Source of the DNA: Lederbergia citri
GTDB lineage: Bacteria; Bacillota; Bacilli; Bacillales; Bacillaceae_C
Assembly: GCF_018343625.1 (NCBI RefSeq)
Contig: NZ_JAGYPG010000003.1
Coordinates: 251,102-315,101, forward strand
Length of the DNA stretch: 64,000 bases
Direction: 5' to 3'
Shown: one piece after another, positions 33,649-41,675 of the stretch
Position numbering within the stretch: the first letter of the stretch is position 1
How the letters are laid out: each line of letters opens with the position of its first letter
Notes under the pieces: model-generated
Databases searched by the model: none
What the model was told of the DNA's origin: nothing
The model's input: only the letters and a program-made list of their open reading frames with translations
Position numbers and translations under genes: made by a program

Positions 33649-33713
33649 AAACCTGTGTTTAAAATTTAAATTCTTGGAAATCATGCTAAGGATTTAAAAC
33701 ACAGGAGGTTTTT
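33647..33713 (+). promoter_or_regulatory. Hairpin masking the sodC ribosome site
   Basis: AAAAACC and TGTGTTT (33647-33660) can pair with AAACACA and GGTTTTT (33696-33713). The AGGAGG of sodC (33702-33707) sits in the right arm, partly in a 3-nt bulge. The structure could act as a terminator for the SDR transcript or limit sodC translation from read-through RNA. Confidence 0.4.
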
Positions 33714-33716
33714 ACT

Positions 33717-34289
33717 TTGAAAAAAGCAATCATGTTTATCACAACGCTAGTTTTTACTATTGCTTTAACGGCCTGTGCTTCTGATAAGGATATAAATCCG
33801 CAACACCTCGAGGAGGCCATTCCGGTTACGAGCCATACCCCGATTTATGTGAACATGCTTAACACGGAAGGGGTAAAAGTAGGAAACGCAACACTCACCG
33901 AAACGACAGAAGGGGTTAAAATTCATCTTGAAGCTAAGGGGCTTGAACCTGGAACAAAAGCAATCCATATTCATGAAACAGGAAAATGTGAAGCTCCGGA
34001 TTTTAAATCTGCAGGCGCCCATTACAATCCTGGACATAGGCAACATGGGTTTCATAATCCGAAAGGGTTCCATGCAGGAGATTTGCCAAACATAGAGGTA
34101 ACGGATAAAGGCAAGATAAACGTGGAAATAACAGCTCCAAATGTTACATTAAAACAAGGTGAGAAAAATACGCTGCTTGATGAAGATGGAAGTGCTATTG
34201 TCATTCACACTCAGGCGGATGATTATAAATCGGATCCAGCTGGAAATGCCGGAGATCGAATTATATGTGGAGTTATAAGTGAAAAATAA
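33717..34289 (+). CDS. sodC: Cu/Zn superoxide dismutase lipoprotein
   Basis: A 190-residue lipoprotein (lipobox LTAC, Cys20) with a complete Cu/Zn SOD domain. By spacing, the copper ligands are His84, His86, His102 and His164, and the zinc ligands are His102, His110, His119 and Asp122. Arg181 is the active-site arginine and Cys91/Cys184 form the conserved disulphide. Unlike B. subtilis YojM, which lacks part of the copper site, this one looks catalytically complete. It converts superoxide to peroxide outside the membrane. TTG start, AGGAGG upstream. Confidence 0.9.
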   Translation: MKKAIMFITTLVFTIALTACASDKDINPQHLEEAIPVTSHTPIYVNMLNTEGVKVGNATLTETTEGVKIHLEAKGLEPGTKAIHIHETGKCEAPDFKSAGAHYNPGHRQHGFHNPKGFHAGDLPNIEVTDKGKINVEITAPNVTLKQGEKNTLLDEDGSAIVIHTQADDYKSDPAGNAGDRIICGVISEK

Positions 34290-34338
34290 TAAACATAGGG
34301 GCTTGTCTGAGGTGACCCCCAAAAGTTAGAGTTTTATA

Positions 34339-35148
34339 TTAAGCTGCTAATTGGCTGGTATGAATCCGGTATTCAACTGGGCTCATGCCTGCCAGTTTTT
34401 TCTTTATACGTTTATAATTATAATAATTTATGTATTCTTCTATTCTCGTTTTCAATTCCTCATATGAGCACAGAGCTTCCCCGTAATACATTTCTTGTTT
34501 CATTAATCCGAAAAAGTTCTCCATAGGTGAATTATCTAAACAGTTTCCTTTTCGAGACATACTTTGAAAGACCTTGTGTTCCTTGAGTGTTTTTACCCAC
34601 ATATTATGTTGGTAGTGCCAACCCTGATCAGAATGTACGGTGGTTCTATACTTTGATTCTTTTACTATCTCTAGAGCTTTCTCTAGTGGTTTAAGGGCTA
34701 TTTCTAAGGTTGGTCGCATACTTACCCCGTAAGATAGGATTTCACCATTGAACATATCCATAATAGGATTTAGATAAAGTTTTACACCGTCTGAACACTT
34801 GAATTCTGTAATATCCGTTGTTAACTTTTGACGACAGACATTTGTGTAAAAACGACGTTTAATACGGTTCTTGGCAATATTTCCAACCGTCCCTTTATAA
34901 GAACTATACTTGCGTGATTTTCTTGTAAACTTTGTAGCTTTAAGTCTAAGTTTCTTCATGATGCGCTGTACTTTCTTATGATTTACTTGAGTACCACGTT
35001 TTTTTAATTCCAAGTAGATTCGACGATAACCGTAATTGCCATCATGTTCATCAAAAATTAATTGAATACATTCTTCAAGCTCTTGATCTGGGTTTTCCCG
35101 TTTCATCACTTTTATATGATAATGGTAGGAAGACTCCGGAATACCCAC
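34339..35148 (-). CDS. IS3-family transposase OrfB (DDE integrase domain)
   Basis: The 269-residue frame shown starts at an internal ATG, but the frame is open further upstream (AQAALSFELKETFQLKDVLHRV...). Normal expression is by a -1 frameshift from OrfA. The N-terminal HTH_21 region (IQLIFDEHDGNYGYRRIYLELKKRG) is followed by the rve domain with catalytic Asp in TTDITEFKC, Asp in VHSDQGWHYQ and Glu in SPMENFFGLMKQE. All three residues are intact. Confidence 0.92.
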   Translation of the reverse strand: MGIPESSYHYHIKVMKRENPDQELEECIQLIFDEHDGNYGYRRIYLELKKRGTQVNHKKVQRIMKKLRLKATKFTRKSRKYSSYKGTVGNIAKNRIKRRFYTNVCRQKLTTDITEFKCSDGVKLYLNPIMDMFNGEILSYGVSMRPTLEIALKPLEKALEIVKESKYRTTVHSDQGWHYQHNMWVKTLKEHKVFQSMSRKGNCLDNSPMENFFGLMKQEMYYGEALCSYEELKTRIEEYINYYNYKRIKKKLAGMSPVEYRIHTSQLAA

Positions 35149-35165
35149 TCTATGTAAAACATCTT

Positions 35166-35732
35166 TTAATTGGAAGGTTTCTTTGAGTTCGAATGATAAC
35201 GCTGCTTGTGCTTTTCGAGATAGCCTTCCGGATCCATCTGAAAAGCTCGCAACTTTTTTAAGTATTCTATTTCTAAACGAAGAAGTTCATTTTCTCTCTC
35301 CAATTTTTGTTGATATGTCATTTCTTTTTCATCTGTTCTTTTTTGGCTTTTTCTATTCTTAGCTTTATCAGACATGGGCGGCCGTCCTTTCGGTCTCTCC
35401 AGGCCTTCAATTCCCCCCTCCAAAAATGACTTTTTCCATGAGGCTATAATAGGAGGATTTGTTAACCCAAAACGAAGGGCAGCCTCTGTCTCTGAAGAAC
35501 CTGTTCTTTTCATAAAGCTTAATACATCTAGCTTAAATTGAACAGAATAACTTTCAGAATGCTTCTTCCTCTTTAATCCTATTTCTCCAAACTTCTCATA
35601 GATTTTTACCCATCGTTCAACTTGTGCTTTACTCTTAACACCATGCTTCTCAGCAAGAGATCTATGTCCAAGTTTTCCTTCCTGATACTCTTTAACCACC
35701 ATAAGTTTAAATTCTTCACTGTATTTAGCCAA
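35166..35732 (-). CDS. IS3-family OrfA (helix-turn-helix protein)
   Basis: A 188-residue protein starting at TTG 35732 (AKYSEEFKLMVVKEY...). It has two HTH segments (SLAEKHGVKSKAQVERWVKIY and EAALRFGLTNPPIIASWKKSF) and a C-terminal leucine-zipper-like helix (QQKLERENELLRLEIEYLKKLRAF) as in IS150 OrfA. A slippery AAAAG (complement of 35211-35215) near the 3' end places a -1 shift exactly where the OrfB frame is open, to yield the OrfAB transposase. Confidence 0.88.
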   Translation of the reverse strand: MAKYSEEFKLMVVKEYQEGKLGHRSLAEKHGVKSKAQVERWVKIYEKFGEIGLKRKKHSESYSVQFKLDVLSFMKRTGSSETEAALRFGLTNPPIIASWKKSFLEGGIEGLERPKGRPPMSDKAKNRKSQKRTDEKEMTYQQKLERENELLRLEIEYLKKLRAFQMDPEGYLEKHKQRYHSNSKKPSN

Positions 35733-35813
35733 AAACAAACACCCCAAAAGTCAGATTTCACTCTAACTTTTGGGGTGCAGTACAGTCCATTTAATTGGAA
35801 GCCCCTTTTTATT

Positions 35814-36602
35814 TTAACGATCTCCACCAAGAATATTAAATAATCCTCCGATTCCACCTTCATCCTTCGAGCCGCCGCCAGCAGGCATTGCTGCAAATAC
35901 GCGACTTGCAAGCCTCGAGAACGGAAGGGATTGGATCCATACGGTTCCAGGACCGCGAAGTGTAGCAAAAAATAAACCTTCGCCTCCAAAGAGAGCTGTT
36001 TTTACTCCGCGAACCATTTCAATATCGTATTCAACGTCCCCTGTCATCGCAACGAGGCAGCCTGTATCCACTCTTAAAAGTTCACCAGGACCTAAAACTT
36101 TTTTGTGAATGGTTCCACCTGCATGAACAAATGTCATGCCATCGCCTTCAAGCTTTTGCATAATAAAACCTTCACCGCCAAAAAAGCCTGCTCCTAGTTT
36201 TCGCTGGAAGGCTATACCGACAGATACTCCTTTAGCCGCAGCAAGAAAGGAATCCTTTTGGCAAATGATTTTTCCGTTTAATTCACTTAAATCCATTGGG
36301 ATGATTTTTCCAGGATAAGGTGAAGCAAACGATACATGTTTTTTACCAATGCTATCGTTTGTAAACATCGTCATAAAAAGACTTTCACCTGTTAGAAGTC
36401 TCCTTCCGGCACCCATCAATTTTCCCATAAGTCCGTTTCCTTCATGGGATCCGTCCCCGAAAACAGTCTCCATCCTTATACCGTCATCCATCATCATTAA
36501 ACTGCCAGCTTCGGCCACGACTGTTTCGCCGGGATCGAGTTCAACCTCGACAAATTGCATATCATCGCCAATGATTTCGAAATCAATCTCATGATTATTC
36601 AT
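35814..36602 (-). CDS. AIM24/TIGR00266 family protein
   Basis: A 262-residue beta-rich protein of the AIM24 (TIGR00266) family. Typical elements are MQFVEVELDPGETVVAEAGSLMMMDDGI, FASPYPGKIIPMDL, FLAAAKGVSVGIAFQR and GLFFATLRGPGTVWIQSLPFSRLA, with a Gly-rich C-terminus. There is no signal peptide. The family's molecular function is not established; in yeast Aim24 supports mitochondrial membrane organisation. ATG 36602 follows AAAGGATGG. It is convergent with sodC across the split terminator. Confidence 0.85.
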   Translation of the reverse strand: MNNHEIDFEIIGDDMQFVEVELDPGETVVAEAGSLMMMDDGIRMETVFGDGSHEGNGLMGKLMGAGRRLLTGESLFMTMFTNDSIGKKHVSFASPYPGKIIPMDLSELNGKIICQKDSFLAAAKGVSVGIAFQRKLGAGFFGGEGFIMQKLEGDGMTFVHAGGTIHKKVLGPGELLRVDTGCLVAMTGDVEYDIEMVRGVKTALFGGEGLFFATLRGPGTVWIQSLPFSRLASRVFAAMPAGGGSKDEGGIGGLFNILGGDR

Positions 36603-36780
36603 TTTGTCCACCATCCTTTTGTAGTGATTACGGATTATAACATAAAAAAGATTCAAAAATAAAAAATGTTGAGTGATGAATTAATTATTTTAATTTAAAT
36701 ATTAATATTTTTAATAAAATGTCTTTACAATTTTAAATATGTGTAATATGATGTTGATAACATTAAGAGAGGAGAAGATT

Positions 36781-37143
36781 ATGGCTTACCCGATTATCAC
36801 AAATTGCCCTGTTTGCAGCGAAGCATTAAAGATCACAAAGTTACAGTGTACCCATTGCCATACAACCATTGAAAATGAGTTTGAGCTATCCAAGTTGGCG
36901 ACTCTTACTCAAGAACAGTTAGTTTTTGTAGAAATATTTCTAAAGACGCGCGGAAACATTAAAGAGGTTGAGAAAGAATTGGGTGTTTCCTATCCGACTG
37001 TGCGAGGAAAGTTGAATGAAATCGTATCCGCACTTGGGTATGCCGAAAAGAAAAATGAAGTGGATGAACGAAAAGTCATCTCGATGTTAGAAAAAGGAGA
37101 AATCTCTCCTGACGAAGCATTAAAAATAATAAAGGGAAATTAG
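36781..37143 (+). CDS. DUF2089 zinc-ribbon/HTH regulator-like protein
   Basis: A 120-residue protein. A zinc ribbon (CPVCSEAL...CTHCHTTI, residues ~9-29) is followed by a helix-turn-helix-like region (LVFVEIFLKTRGNIKEVEKELGVSYPTVRGKLNEIVSALG) and a short SHOCT-like tail (ISMLEKGEISPDEALKIIKG). This is the DUF2089 layout, probably a DNA-binding regulator. AGAGGAG precedes ATG 36781. It is followed after 11 bp by a gene sharing the C-terminal tail motif, so the cluster probably acts as a unit. Confidence 0.8.
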   Translation: MAYPIITNCPVCSEALKITKLQCTHCHTTIENEFELSKLATLTQEQLVFVEIFLKTRGNIKEVEKELGVSYPTVRGKLNEIVSALGYAEKKNEVDERKVISMLEKGEISPDEALKIIKGN

Positions 37144-37154
37144 GGAGGAACTAG

Positions 37155-37550
37155 ATGATGAAAGAAGAAATTACGAAGGTGCTTACGATGGTACAAGAGG
37201 GGAAGCTTGATTCAGATGAAGCAAGTGAACTAATTCAAGCATTAAAGGAAAAAGATTCTACCCCTGCTACAATAAAAGGTTCCAACTACCTTGATAAAAT
37301 GTTAAAAATTCGCGTTATGTCCGAAGAAGGCGATAAAGTAAACGTGAACCTGCCATTACGACTAATCAAAGTCGCATTAAAAACAGGCTTAAGTATTGCT
37401 TCAGCGATACCAGAATCTGCTAAGTACGTAAAAGACATCGACGTTTTGGACGTTGACTTAATTTTAGAGGCAATTGAAAATGAATTATCAGGTCAAATTG
37501 TCGACGTAGAGAGTACGAAAGGCGAAAAAGTCTCCGTCGTTATAGAGTGA
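37155..37550 (+). CDS. YvlB/SHOCT-like domain protein
   Basis: A 131-residue protein. Its N-terminus (EITKVLTMVQEGKLDSDEASELIQALKEK) is the SHOCT/YvlB-like helical hairpin. The rest (MLKIRVMSEEGDKVNVNLPLRLIKVALKTGLSI...DVDLILEAIENELSGQIVDVESTKGEKVSVVIE) is a beta-alpha domain often found in the same operon as DUF2089. GGGAGG lies upstream. The stop is just before the next start. Role unknown; envelope-stress association by analogy with yvlB only. Confidence 0.7.
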   Translation: MMKEEITKVLTMVQEGKLDSDEASELIQALKEKDSTPATIKGSNYLDKMLKIRVMSEEGDKVNVNLPLRLIKVALKTGLSIASAIPESAKYVKDIDVLDVDLILEAIENELSGQIVDVESTKGEKVSVVIE

Positions 37551-37555
37551 TTGCC

Positions 37556-37843
37556 ATGTTAAAAGTTAAAGTGAAACTTAAAGATAAGAAGGAATTCACG
37601 GTTCCTTTACCATATGCTCTATTACATGCTGGCGGTTGGGTCGCTTCTTCTCCAATGCTTTGGAAATTTGTAAACACTACTTTTATACAGAAAAACGTTG
37701 AAGAAAATGCGAAAGCTTTCATCCCAACCTCTATTGACCGCAGAGCAGTGAGGCATTTACTGAGAGAAATTAAACGATATCGCGGGTTAACGATTGTTGA
37801 AGTGAAAGAGAAGGATGGAACAGAAGTCGTTGTCAGATTATAA
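37556..37843 (+). CDS. Small conserved protein of the DUF2089 cluster
   Basis: A 95-residue basic protein (LKVKVKLKDKKEFTVPLPYALLHAGGWVASSPMLWKF...RAVRHLLREIKRYRGLTIVEVKEKDGTEVVVRL). The short hydrophobic stretch around residues 19-35 is too weak for a sure membrane helix. It shares the style of strands with the preceding protein's C-terminal domain. ATG 37556 is chosen, though an upstream GTG at 37547 is possible; no strong ribosome site decides. Third and last gene of the cluster. Confidence 0.6.
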   Translation: MLKVKVKLKDKKEFTVPLPYALLHAGGWVASSPMLWKFVNTTFIQKNVEENAKAFIPTSIDRRAVRHLLREIKRYRGLTIVEVKEKDGTEVVVRL

Positions 37844-37885
37844 ATGCAGATGGTACCGAAGTAGTTGATAAATATAAATTACGGG

Positions 37886-37914
37886 GGCGTTCCGACGAAT
37901 TGGAATGCCTTTTT
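37886..37914 (+). terminator. Terminator of the DUF2089 cluster
   Basis: Stem GGCGTTCC/GGAATGCC (one wobble, 37886-37893 and 37902-37909) followed by five Ts. Confidence 0.75.
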
Positions 37915-37984
37915 GATTTTTAAAAAGGGATGTAAGGAGTTTTGTAGAAGACATATTATGTACTATTAATTTTGAGGTGATGAA

Positions 37985-38974
37985 TTGATAAAGAAACTAC
38001 GCACCATTCCGATTATTATTGTTATGTTAGAGGCATTGTTAAGGAGACTTCCGCAAAACCATCCTAAAAGAGGTGAAATGGAAGAAGAATTATCAAGACG
38101 ATGGGCAGGATTTCGTGGAGAACAAAGCCTAGATTACTATGTTGAGAGTCTTTTGGGTCGTGAAAGATATATCGTTTTTCATGATTTACGCCTTCCGATA
38201 TCAAATGATAAATTCTTTCAAATTGACACCCTAATCCTAGGTCCAAATTATTTCATCATTTTGGAAGGAAAAAACATATTAGGAGAACTATTTTTCGATC
38301 CAAACCAGTTGAAACGTACATTAGATGGCAAAGTAGATATATTCCCCAATCCCATTCTTCAAGCAGAAAATCAACAATTTTTTTTAACATCCTTGTTGGA
38401 AAAGCATTCTATTCCCCGATTACCGAATACCTCCTTTGTAGTAATTGCCAACCAAAACTCCATTATTAAACCGAATCCAGATTATCCCGCTGTTGCTCAA
38501 AAAGTCATACGCCCGGCCGCTATTCGATCCAAATTGGAATTAGTCAGCAACAAATATCGTAATCCGATATTAGACAAAAAGGATATCCAGAAAACAACCC
38601 GTTTGTTGTTGAAACTGCATACACCTGCCTGGCCTAATGTAATGCAGAGATTTCAAGTAAGTGAGGACGAGCTATTGCGGGGTATGCATTGTCAAAAATG
38701 TAATCGTTTATCTGTTGAAAGAAAAGGGCATTCCTGGATTTGCCCTGTTTGCGGTAGCGAAGAAAAACATGCACTAATCAATACATTGATTGACTATGTT
38801 CTTCTTGTAGATTCTAAAATTTCCAATGGAAGGTTAAGAGAGTTTGTAAGAATTCCTTCTGTTCACATGGCATCAAAAATACTAAAGTCACTAAACCTTC
38901 CATATACTGGGGACCGTAGACATCGGAAATATGAATTGCAGTTTGATTATCTTCAAAAGCTACTGGGGATATAA
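37985..38974 (+). CDS. NERD-domain (nuclease-related) protein
   Basis: A 329-residue protein. The NERD domain spans about 30-150 (RGEQSLDYYVESLL...FHDLRLPISNDKFFQIDTLILGPNYFIILEGKNILGELFFD). The Asp in QIDTLI and Glu-x-Lys in ILEGKN are equivalent to the nuclease D-ExK core, so endonuclease activity is plausible but unproven for the family. A zinc ribbon follows (CQKCNRLSVERKGHSWICPVC, residues ~236-258). The start is TTG with GAGGTGA upstream. Single gene. Confidence 0.85.
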   Translation: MIKKLRTIPIIIVMLEALLRRLPQNHPKRGEMEEELSRRWAGFRGEQSLDYYVESLLGRERYIVFHDLRLPISNDKFFQIDTLILGPNYFIILEGKNILGELFFDPNQLKRTLDGKVDIFPNPILQAENQQFFLTSLLEKHSIPRLPNTSFVVIANQNSIIKPNPDYPAVAQKVIRPAAIRSKLELVSNKYRNPILDKKDIQKTTRLLLKLHTPAWPNVMQRFQVSEDELLRGMHCQKCNRLSVERKGHSWICPVCGSEEKHALINTLIDYVLLVDSKISNGRLREFVRIPSVHMASKILKSLNLPYTGDRRHRKYELQFDYLQKLLGI

Positions 38975-39028
38975 CTCAAGAAAATAGTTGTAACTAATAA
39001 TTCCGGAATAAATAAAAAGCTGAAAAAA

Positions 39029-39225
39029 TAGCTAATAGAAATGGAAATTGGCTAATAGGAGCTCTGAAACAGCTAATAGAAATGGAAATCGGCTAATAGG
39101 CGTTCTGAAACGGCTAATAGAAATGGAAATCGGCTAATAGGCGTTCTGAAACGGCTAATAGAAATTGAAGTCGGCTAATAGGTGTTCCAAACCAGCTGAT
39201 AGAAATGAAGACTAGCTACAAGGAA
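39029..39225. repeat. 41-bp tandem repeat array (about 4.8 copies)
   Basis: Units begin at about 39029, 39070, 39111, 39152 and 39193 (the last partial and diverged). Each unit holds two CGGCTAATAG boxes 20 and 21 bp apart, one followed by AAATGGAAAT and the other by GCGTTCTGAAA. The middle copies are nearly identical. No reading frame is plausible and there are no spacers. It fills the 370-bp gap after the NERD gene. Confidence 0.9.
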
Positions 39226-39304
39226 CTGTGAAGTGTTTGCTTTTAAATAGGGTTAGTATTTAAATTATCTACATGAGTCGTGTAATCGCCTGAAACAAAG
39301 AAGA

Positions 39305-39331
39305 ACCGCCTCTCTCCAACAGAAAGGCGGT
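39305..39331 (-). terminator. Terminator of the amino-acid ABC operon
   Basis: Stem ACCGCCT (39305-39311) with AGGCGGT (39325-39331); on the minus strand it is followed by TTCTTCTTT. It lies 14 bp beyond the ATPase stop. Confidence 0.7.
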
Positions 39332-39345
39332 ATTTTCTCATAATA

Positions 39346-40077
39346 TTACAAAATCTTACTCAAAAACTCCTGCGTCCGCGGATTCTCAGGCCGATCGAAA
39401 ATTTGCTCCGGATCTCCTTCTTCCATCACGATGCCTTCATCCATAAAGATTACGCGGTCGGCCACTTCGCGGGCGAATCCCATTTCGTGGGTGACGACGA
39501 CCATGGTCATGCCTTCTCCAGCTAGTTCTTTCATGACTTGTAGAACATCGCCGACAAGCTCGGGGTCGAGAGCAGAGGTAGGTTCGTCAAATAACATGAC
39601 TTTCGGATTCATGGCAAGCGAACGGGCGATGGCGACACGCTGTTTTTGGCCGCCGGATAAACTAAGTGGATAGTCATCTGCTTTGTCGGCCAGCCCGACT
39701 TTTTCTAACAGTGGCAAGGCTTCTCGTTTTGCTTCCTTGCTAGACATGCCCTTCACTTTAATAGGTCCTAATGTAATATTCTCTAGAACGGTCATATGTG
39801 GAAAGAGATTAAAGTGTTGGAACACCATCCCGACTTGAGAACGCAATCGGTTAATGTCCACATTATCACCGGTAAGATTTTCACCGTCAATGATGATTTT
39901 GCCTGAGGTTATATCTTCAAGCAGATTCAAACAACGGAGAAAGGTACTTTTACCAGAACCTGATGGACCGATGACGCAAACGACTTCATTTTCTTCAACT
40001 TCAGCGTTGATTCCTTTTAATACTTCCAGGTCATCAAAATATTTATGCAAATTATTTACGGTGATCATACTAGACAT
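39346..40077 (-). CDS. Polar amino-acid ABC transporter ATP-binding protein (GlnQ-like)
   Basis: A 243-residue ATPase of the PAAT family. Walker A is GPSGSGKST (~37-45), the Q-loop is QHFNLFPHMT, the signature LSGGQKQR, Walker B VMLFDEPTSALDP and the H-loop VVTHEMGFA. It powers import through the permease encoded upstream. The ATG directly follows the permease stop (TAG-ATG), so translation is coupled; a second ATG three codons on is also possible. Confidence 0.92.
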   Translation of the reverse strand: MSSMITVNNLHKYFDDLEVLKGINAEVEENEVVCVIGPSGSGKSTFLRCLNLLEDITSGKIIIDGENLTGDNVDINRLRSQVGMVFQHFNLFPHMTVLENITLGPIKVKGMSSKEAKREALPLLEKVGLADKADDYPLSLSGGQKQRVAIARSLAMNPKVMLFDEPTSALDPELVGDVLQVMKELAGEGMTMVVVTHEMGFAREVADRVIFMDEGIVMEEGDPEQIFDRPENPRTQEFLSKIL

Positions 40078-40740
40078 CTAGACATCCATCTTCCTTTCTA
40101 GTCTTCTTAAAAAATACGAAGTAGGTATCGTAATGATTAAATAGAGTACGCATACCATTGTTAATGTTTGAAAGGGTGTGTAAGTCACGTTGTAATATTG
40201 TTTACCCATGTATAAAAGCTCACCGACTGCAATGACGGAGAAGAGGGATGTATCTTTTAAACTAATAATAAATTGATTTCCTAATGGGGGAATCATGCGC
40301 TTGAATGCTTGGGGCCATATGATGTAGCGCATCGTTTGTTTTTTTGAAAGTCCAATTGATCTTCCAGCTTCATGCTGCCCTTTTTCAATTGAAGCGACTG
40401 CGCCGCGAACAATTTCGGCGATATAGGCACCTGCATTAATGGAAATGGCAATGATTGCAGCTGCTACTTTATCAATATTGATGCCAATGACTTGTTCGGT
40501 TAGCCCTAAATAAATGAATAACACTTGTACGAGGATAGGAGTCCCGCGGATAACTTCAATATATATGGTACAAATCGCACGAATGAATTTTTTACTTGAA
40601 AGTCTTCCAAGTCCAACAAGTGCCCCGATCAAAAAGCCTAAAACAAGACCTATCACTGCAATAAGTATTGTCCACACCAAACCTTTTAAGAGGAAGGGCA
40701 GACTTTGTATATAATGACTGTGGATAAAAGCATCTATCAT
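40078..40740 (-). CDS. Polar amino-acid ABC transporter permease (GlnP-like)
   Basis: A 220-residue His/Glu/Gln/Arg-type permease with about five membrane helices. The N-terminal FLLKGLVWTILIAVIGLVLGFLIG and IEVIRGTPILVQVLFIYLG elements and the EAA loop EAGRSIGLSKKQTMRYIIWPQAF are textbook. It forms a homodimer in the membrane with two ATPase subunits. It follows the binding-protein gene by 34 bp. Confidence 0.92.
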   Translation of the reverse strand: MIDAFIHSHYIQSLPFLLKGLVWTILIAVIGLVLGFLIGALVGLGRLSSKKFIRAICTIYIEVIRGTPILVQVLFIYLGLTEQVIGINIDKVAAAIIAISINAGAYIAEIVRGAVASIEKGQHEAGRSIGLSKKQTMRYIIWPQAFKRMIPPLGNQFIISLKDTSLFSVIAVGELLYMGKQYYNVTYTPFQTLTMVCVLYLIITIPTSYFLRRLERKMDV

Positions 40741-40774
40741 TCAAAGTATCTCTCCCTTGGCTTAAATGAATATC

Positions 40775-41539
40775 CTATTTTCCTAGCCACTTCTCGGTAG
40801 GTTTTTCTCCAAAGTATTTTTCATAAAGCTTTGCGTACGTGCCGTCATCAATTATACTTTGCAAAGCTTTGTTTGCATCGTCGACAATTTTGGATCCTTT
40901 TGAAAAGGCAATCCCATACGATTCACCTTGAAGCACTTCTCCTACTGTTTTTAATTTGTTTTTTCCTTCTGTCGCAATATAATGTTTCACATTTGGCAAG
41001 TCATAGAGCGCACCGTCAAGTCGTCCTTCTTTTACATCTTGATAAGCCGTTACAATTTCCGGAAAAGCTTCTACTTTTGCCGAAGTATTTTCCTTTAAAT
41101 AAGTTTGACTTGTGGAGCCTTGGCGAGAACCGATTTTCTTTCCGTCGACATCGTCAATAGACTGTATATCACTATCTTCTGGCACCATTAAAATCATTCC
41201 AGAATCATAATACGGTATGGAAAAATCTATGCTCTCTTTTCGTTTTTCAGTTATGGACATGCCTGCAATCCCGATTGGATAGCGCCCGGATTGCATTCCT
41301 GCCAGCAAACCGTCAAAATCCATTGTTTCAAATTCAACTTCGAATCCAGCTCTTTTCGCGATTTCTTTAATGATATCGATATCAAATCCTTCTAATTCTC
41401 CAGTTTTAGGATTCAAATATTCGAATGGTTTGAAGTTCGAATCAGTTGCAACTGTGTATTTTTTTCCATCTTTACCGTTTCCGCATGCTGCTAGTAAAAT
41501 TAATACAGAAATGAATACAATGAACATAACTTTTTTCAT
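40775..41539 (-). CDS. Amino-acid ABC transporter substrate-binding lipoprotein
   Basis: A 254-residue SBP_bac_3 lipoprotein (lipobox LLAAC, Cys19). The ligand-site hallmarks of polar amino-acid binders are present: ATDSNFKPFEY, GFDIDIIKEIA, GIAGMSITEKRKESIDFSIPYY (with Arg contacting the carboxylate), GSRQGSTSQ and DGALYDLPN. The Asp in the last motif binds the alpha-amino group. Glutamine-type specificity is likely but not certain. GAGGGG precedes the ATG. First gene of the three-gene importer. Confidence 0.9.
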   Translation of the reverse strand: MKKVMFIVFISVLILLAACGNGKDGKKYTVATDSNFKPFEYLNPKTGELEGFDIDIIKEIAKRAGFEVEFETMDFDGLLAGMQSGRYPIGIAGMSITEKRKESIDFSIPYYDSGMILMVPEDSDIQSIDDVDGKKIGSRQGSTSQTYLKENTSAKVEAFPEIVTAYQDVKEGRLDGALYDLPNVKHYIATEGKNKLKTVGEVLQGESYGIAFSKGSKIVDDANKALQSIIDDGTYAKLYEKYFGEKPTEKWLGK

Positions 41540-41675
41540 AAAAGTAAAAGACCCCTCCTCTGTTTTTTCTATTTGTAGACACTTTTATTTACCCACTTAC
41601 CGACAAGATAATCGTAAATGACTCATATTTTGATAGAGACAATAAAACTTTAAGACAAATTTTTCACAAAAATAA

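Larger units (their letters stand above)
34308..35784 (-). mobile_element. IS150-group IS3-family insertion sequence, complete
   Basis: A 1477-bp element. The ends are inverted repeats: TGAGGTGACCCCCAAAAG... on the left, TGTACTGCACCCCAAAAG... read inward from 35784 on the right, with the shared core CCCCAAAAGTTAGAGT. It is flanked by a 3-bp direct repeat GTC (34305-34307 and 35785-35787). Both transposase frames are open, so it is probably active. At the right end CACCCCAAAAGT (35740-35751) and ACTTTTGGGGTG (35766-35777) form a hairpin that would block translation of transcripts entering from outside. Confidence 0.92.
34298..35810 (+). other. sodC terminator split by an insertion sequence
   Basis: GGGGCTT (34298-34304) lies left of the IS and AAGCCCC plus five Ts (35799-35810) lies right of it. 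With the IS and one target copy removed, the arms rejoin around a 14-nt loop to make a normal terminator between sodC and the convergent AIM24-like gene. Confidence 0.8.

Noticed and set aside
33717..34289. Inactive YojM-type superoxide dismutase
   Set aside because: All copper and zinc ligands, the disulphide cysteines and the active-site arginine are found at the expected spacing.
39029..39225. CRISPR array
   Set aside because: The units are contiguous tandem repeats with no unique spacers, and no cas gene is present.
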